NCBI RefSeq assembly: GCF_018728565.1
Contig: NZ_JACSOI010000002.1
Coordinates: 583,047-647,046 of the forward strand
From: Zobellia russellii
Lineage (GTDB): Bacteria > Bacteroidota > Bacteroidia > Flavobacteriales > Flavobacteriaceae
Direction: 5' to 3'
Length of the DNA: 64,000 nucleotides
Shown: in pieces, positions 25,860 to 36,000 of the stretch
Layout of the letters: each line of letters opens with the position of its first letter
How positions within the stretch are numbered: position 1 is the stretch's first letter
The notes under the pieces: model-generated
Seen by the model: only the letters and a program-made list of their open reading frames with translations
Told to the model about the DNA's origin: nothing
Database searches by the model: none
Position numbers and translations under genes: made by a program

Positions 25860-26606
25860 ATGAAAGTAAAGACGATTTTGGTCTCGCAACCAGAACCGAA
25901 GATGGAAAACTCACCGTATTCGAAACTGATAGATAAGGAAAAAGTTAAAGTTGACTTCAGACCTTTTATACATGTGGAAGGTGTAGATGCTAAAGAAGTA
26001 CGACAGCAAAAAATAGACCTGAAGAACTATACGGCAATCATCTTAACCAGCCGAAATGCTGTTGACCATTTCTTTAGAATTGCTGAAGAAATGCGCTTCA
26101 AAGTACCGGATTCCATGAAATATTTCTGTCAGTCGGAGGCTGTAGCTTACTACTTACAGAAATATGTAGTTTACCGCAAGCGCAAGATTTATGTGGGCAA
26201 GCGTAACTTTGTTGAATTGGTTCCGTTGTTCAAAAAGTATAAAGGCGAAAAATTTCTATTGCCATCTTCGGATGCATTAAAACCTATTGTACCTGAAATT
26301 TTAGACGGTCTGGATATTGAGTGGAAAAGAGCTGTTTTCTATAAAACCGTAATCAGCGACTTGTCCGATTTAAGGGACGTATACTATGACATTTTGGTAT
26401 TCTTTAGCCCTTCAGGCATTGAGTCCTTATTACAGAATTTCCCTGATTTTGAGCAGAACGACACAAGAATTGCCGTTTTTGGCAACTCTACTATTGATGC
26501 GGCTACAGATGCAGGTCTACGGATAGATATTAAGGCTCCAACGCCAGAAACACCGTCTATGACCATGGCGCTTCAGAAATATATTACTACGGCAAACAAG
26601 AAGTAA
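25860..26606 (+). CDS. hemD: Uroporphyrinogen-III synthase-like protein
   Basis: The 248-residue HEM4-fold protein starts MKVKTILVSQPEPKMENSPY and has two lobes, with IILTSRNAVDHFF in the first and DILVFFSPSGIESLL and IAVFGNSTIDAATDAGL in the second. The family closes hydroxymethylbilane to uroporphyrinogen III in haem synthesis. HemD is poorly conserved and carries few invariant residues, so the family call is safer than the exact activity. It starts 6 bp after the DUF4271 stop and ends before a strong terminator. Confidence 0.85.
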   Translation: MKVKTILVSQPEPKMENSPYSKLIDKEKVKVDFRPFIHVEGVDAKEVRQQKIDLKNYTAIILTSRNAVDHFFRIAEEMRFKVPDSMKYFCQSEAVAYYLQKYVVYRKRKIYVGKRNFVELVPLFKKYKGEKFLLPSSDALKPIVPEILDGLDIEWKRAVFYKTVISDLSDLRDVYYDILVFFSPSGIESLLQNFPDFEQNDTRIAVFGNSTIDAATDAGLRIDIKAPTPETPSMTMALQKYITTANKK

Positions 26607-26631
26607 GACCACTTACTTTACGCTATAAAAA

Positions 26632-26664
26632 AAACCCTTTGTTCACAACTTGAACAAAGGGTTT
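26632..26664. terminator. Bidirectional intrinsic terminator between hemD-like and pckA
   Basis: A perfect 14-bp stem (AAACCCTTTGTTCA with its complement at 26651-26664) and 5-nt loop are flanked by A and T runs on both sides. It serves both convergent genes. Confidence 0.88.
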
Positions 26665-26693
26665 CTTTTTGTTTTATCCTTTCTACAAAAGGC

Positions 26694-28292
26694 CTAAAAT
26701 GCATAACGCTGCGGCCCGCCGCGGCGTATTTCCTCACTTGCAAAAGCTTCAAACTTTTTAAAGTTCTCCCTAAAAGCATTCGTTAACTTAAAGGCTGTAG
26801 TATAATAGGCCTGATCATCGTTCCATGTAGCTCTGGGGCTCAACACTTTTGTTGGAACACCAGGGCACTCTCTTGGTTGCGCCACTCCAAAAACGGAATG
26901 AATATGGTAATCGTCATAATTGTACAAACCTAAATCGCCGTTAAGGACAGCGTTTATCATAGCACGGGTATATTTTAGCTTCATACGGGTCCCAACACCA
27001 TAAGGACCTCCGGTCCAACCTGTGTTCACTAACCATACATTAACTCCGGCATCCTGCATTTTCTTGCTTAACATTTCTGCATATTTTGCAGGGTGCAAAG
27101 GCATAAAAGGCGCACCAAAGCAAGCCGAAAATGAAGGTATGGGCTCTACAACCCCAGCTTCCGTACCGGCCACTTTAGCAGTATACCCGGATATAAAATG
27201 ATATGCCGCCTGGCTTGGCGTAAGTTTAGATATTGGAGGAAGCACCCCAAAGGCATCTGCCGTTAAAAAGAAAATATTTTTTGGGTTCTTTCCTATGGAC
27301 GGTCTTTGAACGTTCTCAATATGATAGATAGGGTAACTTACCCTTGTATTCTGAGTAATGGAAGTATTGGCAAAATCTACATTACCGGCCTCATCCATAA
27401 TAACATTCTCTAAAATTGCACCTTTTTTTATGGCTCCAAAAATTTCCGGCTCGTTCTCTTGAGACAGGTTAATGACCTTTGCATAACATCCCCCTTCAAA
27501 ATTAAAAACGGCATTTTCATTGTTCCATCCATGCTCATCGTCACCGATCAATTTTCGGGAAGCATCCGTAGACAAGGTAGTTTTTCCAGTGCCCGATAGT
27601 CCAAAAAAGATAGCCGTATCCCCTTTCTTGCCCACATTTGCAGAACAATGCATTGGCATGGTATTCTTTTCTACCGGAAGTATAAAGTTTAAAGCAGAGA
27701 ATATTCCTTTTTTGATTTCTCCCGTATACCCGGTTCCTCCTATTAAAGCTATTTTTCTTGTAAAGTTTAGAATGGCAAAATTATGTTGCCTTGTACCATC
27801 TACTTCGGCATTGGCCATAAAACCCGGGGCATTTACTACGGTCCATTCCGGTTCAAAATTCTTTAGTTCTTCTTCCGTAGGACGAATGAACATGTTATAT
27901 GCAAATTGATTGGACCATGGATACTCGTTAATTACCCTGATGTCCATCCTGTAATTATGGTCTGCACAGGCATAACAGTCCCTAACAAACAATTCTTTCT
28001 CATTTAGATAAGCAATGACCTTATCATATAAAGCATCAAATTTAGAGGGTTCAAACGGAATATTTATATCGCCCCACCAAACCTTTTCTTCGGTTATGGC
28101 ATCCTTAACAATAAATCGGTCCTTCGGAGACCTTCCGGTAAACTCCCCCGTGTTTACTGCCAAAGCACCGGATGATGCTTTTTTACCCATTTTTCGCTCT
28201 AGCGTAATGGCTTCTAATTCTGATGGCGATAGCTGATAATGTAAATTATCGTGCGTTATACCGTACGATTTTAAAGAAATAGATTTTCCCAT
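26694..28292 (-). CDS. pckA: Phosphoenolpyruvate carboxykinase (ATP)
   Basis: The 532-residue protein has NTGEFTGRSPKDRFIV near the start, the P-loop GLSGTGKTTLS near residues 231-241, the metal-binding DDEHGW, and TRVSYPIYHI. These mark the ATP-dependent PEP carboxykinase. It converts oxaloacetate to PEP and opens gluconeogenesis, or can fix CO2 in reverse. Length matches the family. It is single-gene with an upstream -7-like TAATTTTG on the minus strand at 28332-28339. Confidence 0.97.
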   Translation of the reverse strand: MGKSISLKSYGITHDNLHYQLSPSELEAITLERKMGKKASSGALAVNTGEFTGRSPKDRFIVKDAITEEKVWWGDINIPFEPSKFDALYDKVIAYLNEKELFVRDCYACADHNYRMDIRVINEYPWSNQFAYNMFIRPTEEELKNFEPEWTVVNAPGFMANAEVDGTRQHNFAILNFTRKIALIGGTGYTGEIKKGIFSALNFILPVEKNTMPMHCSANVGKKGDTAIFFGLSGTGKTTLSTDASRKLIGDDEHGWNNENAVFNFEGGCYAKVINLSQENEPEIFGAIKKGAILENVIMDEAGNVDFANTSITQNTRVSYPIYHIENVQRPSIGKNPKNIFFLTADAFGVLPPISKLTPSQAAYHFISGYTAKVAGTEAGVVEPIPSFSACFGAPFMPLHPAKYAEMLSKKMQDAGVNVWLVNTGWTGGPYGVGTRMKLKYTRAMINAVLNGDLGLYNYDDYHIHSVFGVAQPRECPGVPTKVLSPRATWNDDQAYYTTAFKLTNAFRENFKKFEAFASEEIRRGGPQRYAF

Positions 28293-28378
28293 TTTTTAAA
28301 GAATTGTTAGTTGAGAGTTTATTTTAGACATCAAAATTATCAAAATAATAATTCAACACTCCTAAAAATGAGAATTTA

Positions 28379-28765
28379 TTAGTCAAAATGTTTGAAAAGT
28401 CGATAACCAAATATACTCCAACCAATAATCAACAAGGTTCCGCCAAGTGGCGTTACCAGCCCAATGACCTTAAAATCAAAACTGCTTAAACTATTTGTTG
28501 CCAACAGATAAATTGAAAAAGAAAAACAGATAATACCTACTAAGAGAAAATAGAAAATCAATTTTTTACTAGCTTCGGGCAACTGTTTCATACTACCCAA
28601 AACAAGCAAAAGCAATGCATGGTACATTTGGTATTTTATACCTGTCTCAAAAGTTTTTATAGAGTTGGTATCTACTAACTTTTCCAATCCATGGGCACCA
28701 AACGCACCCAAAATAACCGCAGTTACCCCCAATGCAATTCCCGTGAGACATATTGTTTTGTTCAT
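28379..28765 (-). CDS. DUF423 membrane protein
   Basis: The 128-residue protein has four hydrophobic helices and the family signature GAFGAHGLEKLV near residues 22-33, followed by ALLLLVLGSMKQL and LGGTLLIIGW. This is the DUF423 (YgdD-like) family of small inner-membrane proteins with unknown function. Confidence 0.9.
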   Translation of the reverse strand: MNKTICLTGIALGVTAVILGAFGAHGLEKLVDTNSIKTFETGIKYQMYHALLLLVLGSMKQLPEASKKLIFYFLLVGIICFSFSIYLLATNSLSSFDFKVIGLVTPLGGTLLIIGWSIFGYRLFKHFD

Positions 28766-28846
28766 AACTTATATGATGTATTTTTTTATAAATATAACAA
28801 TCACTACCTTAGTCTCTCGTTATACATATTAAAAGTACAAAACTAA

Positions 28847-30226
28847 ATGTCGCGAAATATACTTGTTATCGGAGCAGGGAAATCCACATCGTACCTTTTG
28901 GATTATTTCTTGGAAAAATCTGAAGAAGAAAAATTACACCTTACTATTGGCGACCTTAACCCGGAGAACCTGCCCCAACACATACGGGACCATAAGAACT
29001 GTACGGCCATCCATCTGGACATACAGAATGAAGAAGATAGAAAAAGCATCATTTCACGGTCGGATATTGTGGTTTCCATGCTTCCCGCATTTTTACACAG
29101 TAAGATTGCCGCAGACTGCGTTGTCCTCAAGAAACATTTGGTAACCGCATCTTACGTAAGTGACACCTTAAAGGCCTTGGATGAGGAGGTAAAGCAAAAA
29201 GGACTTGTGTTTATGAATGAAGTTGGTCTAGACCCCGGAATAGACCATATGAGCGCCATGCAGATTATTGATAGAATTCGTGATCAAGGCGGAAAAATAG
29301 TATTGTTCGAGTCTTTTTGCGGCGGACTAGTCGCCCCCGAAAGCGACACCAACCTCTGGAACTACAAATTTACATGGAACCCAAGAAATGTAGTGCTAGC
29401 CGGCCAAGGAGGTGCTGCCAAGTTCATCCAAGAGGGCACGTACAAGTATGTTCCTTACCACAAACTGTTTCGTCGTACGGAGTTTTTTGACATTGAAGGT
29501 TACGGACGTTTTGAGGGCTACGCCAATAGAGATTCTTTAAATTACAGGGAAGCCTACGGTCTACAAGATGCACTTACCCTTTATAGGGGCACAATGCGCA
29601 GGACCGGATTTTCCAAGGCTTGGAATATGTTCGTACAATTGGGAATGACCGACGATAGCTATACGCTCGAGAATTCCGAGAACATGTCCTACCGAGAATT
29701 TACGAACCTATTCCTGCCGTACTCTCCAACGGATTCGGTAGAACTTAAACTACGTCACTACCTAAAAATAGATCAGGATGACAGTATGTGGGACAAAGTA
29801 CTGGAACTGAACCTTTTTGACCAGAACAAGACTATCCCCCTAAAGAATGCCACACCCGCGCAAGCACTACAGTATATTCTTGAAGATAGTTGGACGCTAA
29901 AAGATTCCGATAAGGATATGATCGTTATGTACCATAAGTTCGGTTATGAGCTGCACGGTCAAAAACACCAAATAGATGCCAATATGGTTGTTATTGGAGA
30001 AAACAGAACTCATACGGCCATGGCCAAGACCGTGGGCTTACCCGTTGCCATAGCCACTTTGGCCATATTGAACAAAAAAATCACTACGCCTGGTGTCCAA
30101 ATTCCGATTAAAAAGGAGGTCTATGAACCTATTTTAAAAGAACTCAAAACCTATGGTATCGATTTTAAGGAATATGAAGTACCGTATTTAGGGTATAATC
30201 CTGATTCTGTGTCCAATGGCGAATAG
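28847..30226 (+). CDS. Saccharopine dehydrogenase family protein
   Basis: The 459-residue protein has an N-terminal Rossmann fold (ILVIGAGKSTSYLLDYFL, DIVVSMLPAFLHSKIA) and the saccharopine reductase-type C-terminal part (GLDPGIDHMSAMQIID, SFCGGLVAPESDTN, NYKFTWNPRNVVLAGQGG). The family interconverts saccharopine and glutamate plus aminoadipate semialdehyde in lysine metabolism. The following gene encodes an Lrp/AsnC regulator, which fits amino-acid control. Lysine degradation is the likely direction, but this is inference. Confidence 0.9.
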   Translation: MSRNILVIGAGKSTSYLLDYFLEKSEEEKLHLTIGDLNPENLPQHIRDHKNCTAIHLDIQNEEDRKSIISRSDIVVSMLPAFLHSKIAADCVVLKKHLVTASYVSDTLKALDEEVKQKGLVFMNEVGLDPGIDHMSAMQIIDRIRDQGGKIVLFESFCGGLVAPESDTNLWNYKFTWNPRNVVLAGQGGAAKFIQEGTYKYVPYHKLFRRTEFFDIEGYGRFEGYANRDSLNYREAYGLQDALTLYRGTMRRTGFSKAWNMFVQLGMTDDSYTLENSENMSYREFTNLFLPYSPTDSVELKLRHYLKIDQDDSMWDKVLELNLFDQNKTIPLKNATPAQALQYILEDSWTLKDSDKDMIVMYHKFGYELHGQKHQIDANMVVIGENRTHTAMAKTVGLPVAIATLAILNKKITTPGVQIPIKKEVYEPILKELKTYGIDFKEYEVPYLGYNPDSVSNGE

Positions 30227-30319
30227 ATACCCTTCACATTTCAACAATGAAGAGGAAATATCTCTCTACAAAATTCAAACAATAATAGCTACTTTTACCA
30301 TCAATTTGAAACTCAACTC

Positions 30320-30790
30320 ATGAAACTAGGTAACGATAAAGTTAAAATTGACGGTATTGACAAGAAAATTCTAAGGTATCTCATGGAAGATGCTAGAAAA
30401 CCCATTCTTGAAATAGCCCGAAACATTGGTATATCCGGTGCCGCAATCCACCAACGTTTAAGAAAACTGGAGTCTTCCGGCCTACTTTCAGGGTCCAAGT
30501 TTATTATCAACCCTAAAATTATGGGGTACCATACCATGGCCTATATTGGCATTTACCTAGATAAGGCCATGAGCAACCCCGTTGCGGTCAAGCAACTGGA
30601 AAAAATTCCAGAAGTACTTGAATGTCACTACACTACGGGAAATTGGTCTATCCTCATAAAAGTACTCTGCAGGGACAATGAGCACCTAATGCACGTATTG
30701 AACAAAGAAATTCAACAAATAGAAGGGGTATCGCGTACGGAGACCTTTATTTCCTTGGCCCAACAAATTGATCGACAAATTCAGATATAA
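30320..30790 (+). CDS. Lrp/AsnC-family transcriptional regulator
   Basis: The 156-residue protein has an N-terminal winged helix (IDKKILRYLMEDARKPILEI, GISGAAIHQRLRKLESSG) and a C-terminal RAM ligand-binding domain (MAYIGIYLDKA, GVSRTETFISL). It is the usual size for Lrp/AsnC proteins, which bind DNA as dimers or octamers and sense amino acids. Its place 93 bp after the saccharopine dehydrogenase suggests it regulates that gene or lysine use. Confidence 0.93.
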   Translation: MKLGNDKVKIDGIDKKILRYLMEDARKPILEIARNIGISGAAIHQRLRKLESSGLLSGSKFIINPKIMGYHTMAYIGIYLDKAMSNPVAVKQLEKIPEVLECHYTTGNWSILIKVLCRDNEHLMHVLNKEIQQIEGVSRTETFISLAQQIDRQIQI

Positions 30791-30830
30791 TGTTTGGATT
30801 AAATCTAAATAAGGATTATTTTTGTCCCCA

Positions 30831-31157
30831 ATGGAACGCATTCATTCATCACAATACTATACATTTTTCCAATCCGATAAGGAAAGATGCTTTTATATAG
30901 ACCTGGGTCAAAAGGTAGTGCGTTTATCGTTTTGCCAACTGCTTGCCTTACGCCAGAGGGTTTGGAGCATAAACATTGAGGACCATTTTGATGAGGACAA
31001 GAATCCACATGGTTTTGAAATTTTATCTCTTTGTAATAAAGAGCACCTTTTTGTTTTAAATACCCTAGAGGTTCTTGATCTTAAAGAATTGCTTACCGGT
31101 GTATTTTTCTTGCTTGATATTGCAGCTCAGACACCTTCCCTTACCTCAAGAGGCTAA
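30831..31157 (+). CDS. Small conserved hypothetical protein (108 aa)
   Basis: The start is the ATG at 30831 (MERIHSSQYYTFFQSDKERC); upstream codons in frame offer only a TTG. The protein is soluble and small, with two Cys in the N-terminal half and a hydrophobic C-terminal helix (ELLTGVFFLLDIAA). No family is recognised with confidence. It lies between the Lrp regulator and ferritin in the same orientation, with gaps of 40 and 102 bp. Confidence 0.65.
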   Translation: MERIHSSQYYTFFQSDKERCFYIDLGQKVVRLSFCQLLALRQRVWSINIEDHFDEDKNPHGFEILSLCNKEHLFVLNTLEVLDLKELLTGVFFLLDIAAQTPSLTSRG

Positions 31158-31259
31158 ACCTCCTATTTTTAATCAGTCTAAAACCAGTTATAAATTGGTT
31201 AAAGGCCTAGTTATACGCATACTTTATTGATAACTTTACGTTAAGTAAAGAAAAAGACA

Positions 31260-31772
31260 ATGAAAGATATAGCAAGACAACAGATGAGTATTAAGGTAGA
31301 GAGCATGGATATGCTCAACGCCCAAATACAAATGGAAGGAAAAGCATCTGCATCATATTTAGCCATGGCATCATGGTGCGACCAACGTGGTTATTTAGGA
31401 AGCGCAGACTTTTTGTACGCACAAGCGGCAGAAGAAAGAGAACACATGATGAAGATTTTTAAGTTCGTGAACGATTGTGGCGGTAACGCCCTATCTCCCG
31501 AAATTGGAAACGTAAATCACGATTTCTCTTCATTGGAAGAAATTTTTGAAACTGCTTTGAGCCAAGAAATTGAGGTAACCAAATCTATAAACAGTATTGT
31601 TGCTTCGGCCAAAAAGAACAATGACTTTGGTGTGGAGAACTTTTTACAGTGGTTCGTTACGGAACAATTGGAAGAAGAAAAAACAATGCGTGATATCCTT
31701 GACCTATTTGAAATTATGGGTCGCGATGGTATCGCCTTAAAATTTATAGACGAGCGCATTAAAGCGGAATAA
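31260..31772 (+). CDS. Bacterial non-haem ferritin
   Basis: The 170-residue four-helix ferritin has ferroxidase ligands in QIQMEGKASASYLAMASW (Glu) and AAEEREHMMKIFKF (Glu, His), and a later Glu in FVTEQLEEEKTMRDI. It stores iron as a 24-subunit cytoplasmic shell. A second in-frame Met (MSIKVE) lies eight residues in. A strong terminator follows at 31795. Confidence 0.95.
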   Translation: MKDIARQQMSIKVESMDMLNAQIQMEGKASASYLAMASWCDQRGYLGSADFLYAQAAEEREHMMKIFKFVNDCGGNALSPEIGNVNHDFSSLEEIFETALSQEIEVTKSINSIVASAKKNNDFGVENFLQWFVTEQLEEEKTMRDILDLFEIMGRDGIALKFIDERIKAE

Positions 31773-31794
31773 AATATTAGATTAACTCAAATTA

Positions 31795-31828
31795 AAAAGG
31801 CTGTCCAAAATGAATTGGACAGCCTTTT
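31795..31828. terminator. Bidirectional terminator between ferritin and metallopeptidase genes
   Basis: A perfect 14-bp stem (AAAAGGCTGTCCAA at 31795-31808 with 31815-31828) and 6-nt loop are followed by T runs on the plus strand and T-rich sequence on the minus strand. Confidence 0.88.
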
Positions 31829-31851
31829 TTATTGCTTTATAATCTTTGAAA

Positions 31852-32547
31852 CTAATCTCTTCCACCGAGCACTTGCATACCCCAGTAGACCAAAGTAGCC
31901 AATGAGCCTATGGCAGCTACCAAATACGTTCTTGCTGCCCATTTAAGCGCATCTTCCGAACCTTTGTATTCTTGTGGTGTTACCACGTTCTTTGCTTTTA
32001 ACCAAGCCAAAGCGCGGTTACTGGCATCGTATTCTACGGGTAGGGTTATAAAACTGAACAATGTAGCCATACCCATCATAACCAAACCGGCTACCGCTAC
32101 CCAGTACCCTAGGCCAACACCGGCCGCGGCACCTAACATTAATCCACCAAAAACCACCCACATAGACATGCCGGACGTAACACTAACAATAGGCACCAAT
32201 TTAGAACGTAAAGTCAACCATTCATATGCTTGAGCATGTTGTACGGCATGACCACATTCGTGTGCCGCTACTGCCGCTGCAGCTGCATTTCTTTGGTTAT
32301 ACACACCTTCACTTAAATTTACGGTCTTGTTTTTTGGATTGTAATGGTCCGTAAGCATACCAGCCGTAGAAACGACCTTAACATCGCGAATACCATGATC
32401 AGCCAACATTTTCTCGGCAATTTCGGCTCCGCTCATGCCATTGCTCAAATGCACTTTAGAATAGTGCTTAAACTTGCTTTTAAGCTTACTACTTACCAAC
32501 CAGCTTACCAAAGCTATGGCACCAATCAATATATAATATCCCATCAT
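31852..32547 (-). CDS. Neutral zinc metallopeptidase (YugP-like)
   Basis: The 231-residue membrane protein has a hydrophobic start (MMGYYILIGAIALVSWLV), LADHGIRDVKVV, NLSEGVYNQRNAAAAAVAAH and the zinc motif HECGHAVQHA (HExxH variant), then two or more further hydrophobic segments. This is the zinc metallopeptidase_2 (YugP) family. Substrates are unknown. Two adjacent ATG codons compete as start. Confidence 0.9.
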   Translation of the reverse strand: MMGYYILIGAIALVSWLVSSKLKSKFKHYSKVHLSNGMSGAEIAEKMLADHGIRDVKVVSTAGMLTDHYNPKNKTVNLSEGVYNQRNAAAAAVAAHECGHAVQHAQAYEWLTLRSKLVPIVSVTSGMSMWVVFGGLMLGAAAGVGLGYWVAVAGLVMMGMATLFSFITLPVEYDASNRALAWLKAKNVVTPQEYKGSEDALKWAARTYLVAAIGSLATLVYWGMQVLGGRD

Positions 32548-32700
32548 AATTTTATTCTTTTTAAGATTTGAATTTAAAGATAATCAAAAACCTTTCATTT
32601 TGTTAACGCTCACTTCAGCCGCGCTTACTTTGTCTTTAATACTATGCGGATTAGATGTTGCCTAATCAAAACGAATACTTAACTGATCTATTGAAAAGCA

Positions 32701-32732
32701 AAAACCTCGCCAAATCAATTTGGCGAGGTTTT
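32701..32732 (-). terminator. Intrinsic terminator after the SemiSWEET gene
   Basis: AAAACCTCGCCAAA (32701-32714) pairs with TTTGGCGAGGTTTT (32719-32732) around a 4-nt loop. On the minus strand the T run continues, so it ends the minus-strand SemiSWEET gene 30 bp upstream. Confidence 0.82.
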
Positions 32733-32761
32733 GAAGTTTTATGCTGCCAAAATGTCTTTGG

Positions 32762-33016
32762 CTATTTGTACTTGAATTTTAAAATCAACATAAATAAAAG
32801 CAGAAAGGCCGTTATGCCGTTTGCCAGTGTAACGGGCAGACTACTTATCAATATACCGTACGTGAGCCATAGCACAACCCCAATAAAGAGAACCAAATAG
32901 GTGGTGAGCGAAATATCTTTGGTAGACTTATCGCGCCAGGTTTTATACACTTGTGGCACGTAACCTGCCGTGGTGAGAATAGCGGCCGCCAACCCAAGAA
33001 TTTCAATATAATCCAT
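32762..33016 (-). CDS. SemiSWEET-type sugar transporter (MtN3/PQ-loop)
   Basis: The 84-residue protein has three transmembrane helices. The first contains GLAAAILTTAGYVPQVYKTW, the PQ-loop signature of SWEET proteins, and TKDISLTTYLVLFIGVVLW follows. Bacterial SemiSWEETs dimerise to form a bidirectional sugar pore in the inner membrane. The gene lies 29 bp after the leuS stop in the same direction and may be read through from it. The substrate is unknown. Confidence 0.92.
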   Translation of the reverse strand: MDYIEILGLAAAILTTAGYVPQVYKTWRDKSTKDISLTTYLVLFIGVVLWLTYGILISSLPVTLANGITAFLLLFMLILKFKYK

Positions 33017-33045
33017 AATCTATTTAGTTGACGACTTTTTGTTTT

Positions 33046-36000
33046 CTACCCAACGATATTAACTATTTTTCCTGGAACAACAATCACTTTTTTAGGCGTT
33101 CGCCCTTGTAATTGCTGTTGTGTTTTTTCATGGGCCATTACCGCAGCTTCAATTTCATCTTTGCTCAAATCCAAAGGAAGCTCTAATTTAAAGCGCATTT
33201 TTCCGTTGAAGGAAACCGGATACTCCTTACTGCTTTCCACCAAATATTTTTCCTCAAATTTTGGAAAGGCCACGGTAGCAATAGAACCTTCATGACCCAA
33301 AAGCTTCCAAAGTTCTTCTGCAATATGTGGTGCATAGGGCGATACCAAAACCGCCAAGGGTTCCAAAACCGCACGGCTATTACATTTCTGTGAACTTAGC
33401 TCATTAACGGCAATCATAAAAGTAGATACCGAAGTATTAAAACTGAAATTCTCAATATCTTCCTCTACCTTCTTAATAGTCTTGTGCAAGGTCTTGTAGC
33501 TGTCTTTTGAAGGCTCGTCTTCCGAAACCGCAAAAGCACCCTCGGCCCCTGAGTGGTACAAACGCCATAGTTTTTTTAAGAAACTATGCACACCGGTAAT
33601 ACCTGCCGTGTTCCAAGGTTTGGATTGCTCCAAAGGCCCCAAGAACATTTCATACAAACGCAATGAATCTGCCCCGTACTCTTCGCAAATAGCATCTGGA
33701 TTGACGACATTGTATTTGGACTTGGACATTTTTTCTACTTCGCGAGAGACAGAAAAAGTCCCATTAGTCATAAAATATTCACTTGTAGAAGTATCCTCTT
33801 TATAAAATTTAAGGAACTTACTTAGAATGATTTGATTTTTCAAATCAACACAATCAACGTTTGTATGTATTTTAGAAACTGTAAAGCTGATTTTTTCAAT
33901 TTCAAACTGTGAATCCGCAAAAATAGAGTCTAAGGCTTTTTTAGGGAAAACATCTATTAATTTATACAACTCGCCTGAAACAGCATCATGTATTTTCTTA
34001 CCCTTTAATAAATCCCATGAAACTAGATTTCCTAAAAAATACTCTCCAAAAATCAAATCAAAATCCTTTTCAGAATCTTCCATTTCATATTGAGAAGTAC
34101 CATCACGATATTGATAATAACCTGTATTAATTCTTCTTACAAATGCAGACTCCCCCGTAATCATCCCCTGATTGATAAGTTTTTTAGCAAACTCATCTTT
34201 GGGCACCAAACCTAAGTCAAACATAAACTTCTGCCAGAAACGGCTGTACAACAAATGGCCTGTCGCATGCTCGCTACCACCAATGTACAAGTCCACATCT
34301 TGCCAGTAGTCAATGGCTTCTTTTGAGAAAATCTCATCCTCATTATGTGGGTCCATATAGCGGTTAAAGTATTGCGAACTACCTGCCCAACCTGGCATGG
34401 TATTCAACTCTAGCGGCCATACGGTCTTATGGTCTATCTTATCGTTAGAAACAACTTCATTGTTTACGGTATCCCAAGCCCAAACGGTAGCATTGCCCAA
34501 AGGCGGCTCTCCGGTTTCGGTAGGCAAATATTTATCAACTTCAGGTAATTTTATGGGCAAATGCTCGGCAGCGATCATTTGCGGCATACCCTCTACATAA
34601 TACACCGGAAAAGGCTCGCCCCAATAGCGCTGACGGCTAAAAACAGCGTCGCGCAAACGGTAGTTGATCTTACCTGTACCTGCACCAATTTTTTCAATCT
34701 CTGCAATGGCTTTTTGAGTCGCTTTTTTATAATCCAATCCGTTTAGAAAATCGGAATTGGCAATAACGGTCGTATCCTTATCCGAAAAAGCTTCCTCGGA
34801 AATATCAACCCCTTCAAAAATATTAGGAATAGGAATATTGAAATGCTTCGCGAAGTCATAATCGCGCTGATCCCCACAAGGCACGGACATCACCGCTCCG
34901 GTTCCATAACCCGCCAACACATAATCTCCGATCCAAACCGGAATAGGTTCCTTGGTAAACGGATGCTCTGCATACGCTCCCGTAAATGCACCGGAAATAG
35001 TCTTTACATCTGCCATACGGTCACGTTCCGAACGTTTTGCCGTAGCTTCTATATAGGCCTCCACCTCAGCTTTCTGTTCCGCAGTAGTAATCTTGGCCAC
35101 CAAATCATGCTCTGGCGCCAAGGTCATAAAAGAAACCCCAAAAATAGTATCCGGCCGCGTAGTAAAAACTTCAATGGGATAAGAGGTCTGTACTTCATTG
35201 GTGGTAACGGTCTTGAAAGTTACGGAAGCACCCTCACTCCTACCGATCCAATTGGTCTGTGAATCTTTAAGCGGCTGAGGCCAGTCTACCGTATTCAACC
35301 CGTCTAACAAACGTTGGGCATACGCACTGATACGCATACTCCACTGTGTCATTTTTTTACGGATTACCGGATGACCACCGCGCTCTGAAACACCGTTAAC
35401 AATTTCATCATTGGCCAGAACCGTTCCCAAAGCAGGACACCAGTTTACCTCACTTTCCGCCAAATACGTTAAGCGGTATTGCAGCAAAATTTCCTGTTTT
35501 TTCTTATCCGAAAAAGACTGCCAATCCGCTGCGGAAAATTGCGCAATATCTTCGTCACAGACCGCTTGTACATTAGCATTTCCTTCCGCCTCAAAAACGG
35601 CGATCAACGTCTCTACAGATTCGGCCTTATCCGTTGTTTTATTATACCAAGAATTGAAAAGTTGAATGAATATCCATTGCGTCCACTTGTAATATTTAGG
35701 ATCCGATGTACGTACCTCACGGCTCCAATCAAAAGAAAACCCAAGTTGATCTAACTGTCTACGGTACGTAGCAATGTTCTTTTCCGTAGTAACCGCAGGA
35801 TGCTGTCCGGTCTGTATAGCATATTGTTCCGCCGGAAGGCCAAAAGAATCGTAGCCCTGTGGATGCAAAACATTAAAACCCTTGTGTCTTTTATAGCGTG
35901 CATAGATGTCACTAGCGATATATCCTAACGGATGGCCCACGTGCAATCCGGCCCCGGAAGGGTAAGGAAACATGTCCAACACATAGTATTTTGGTTTATC

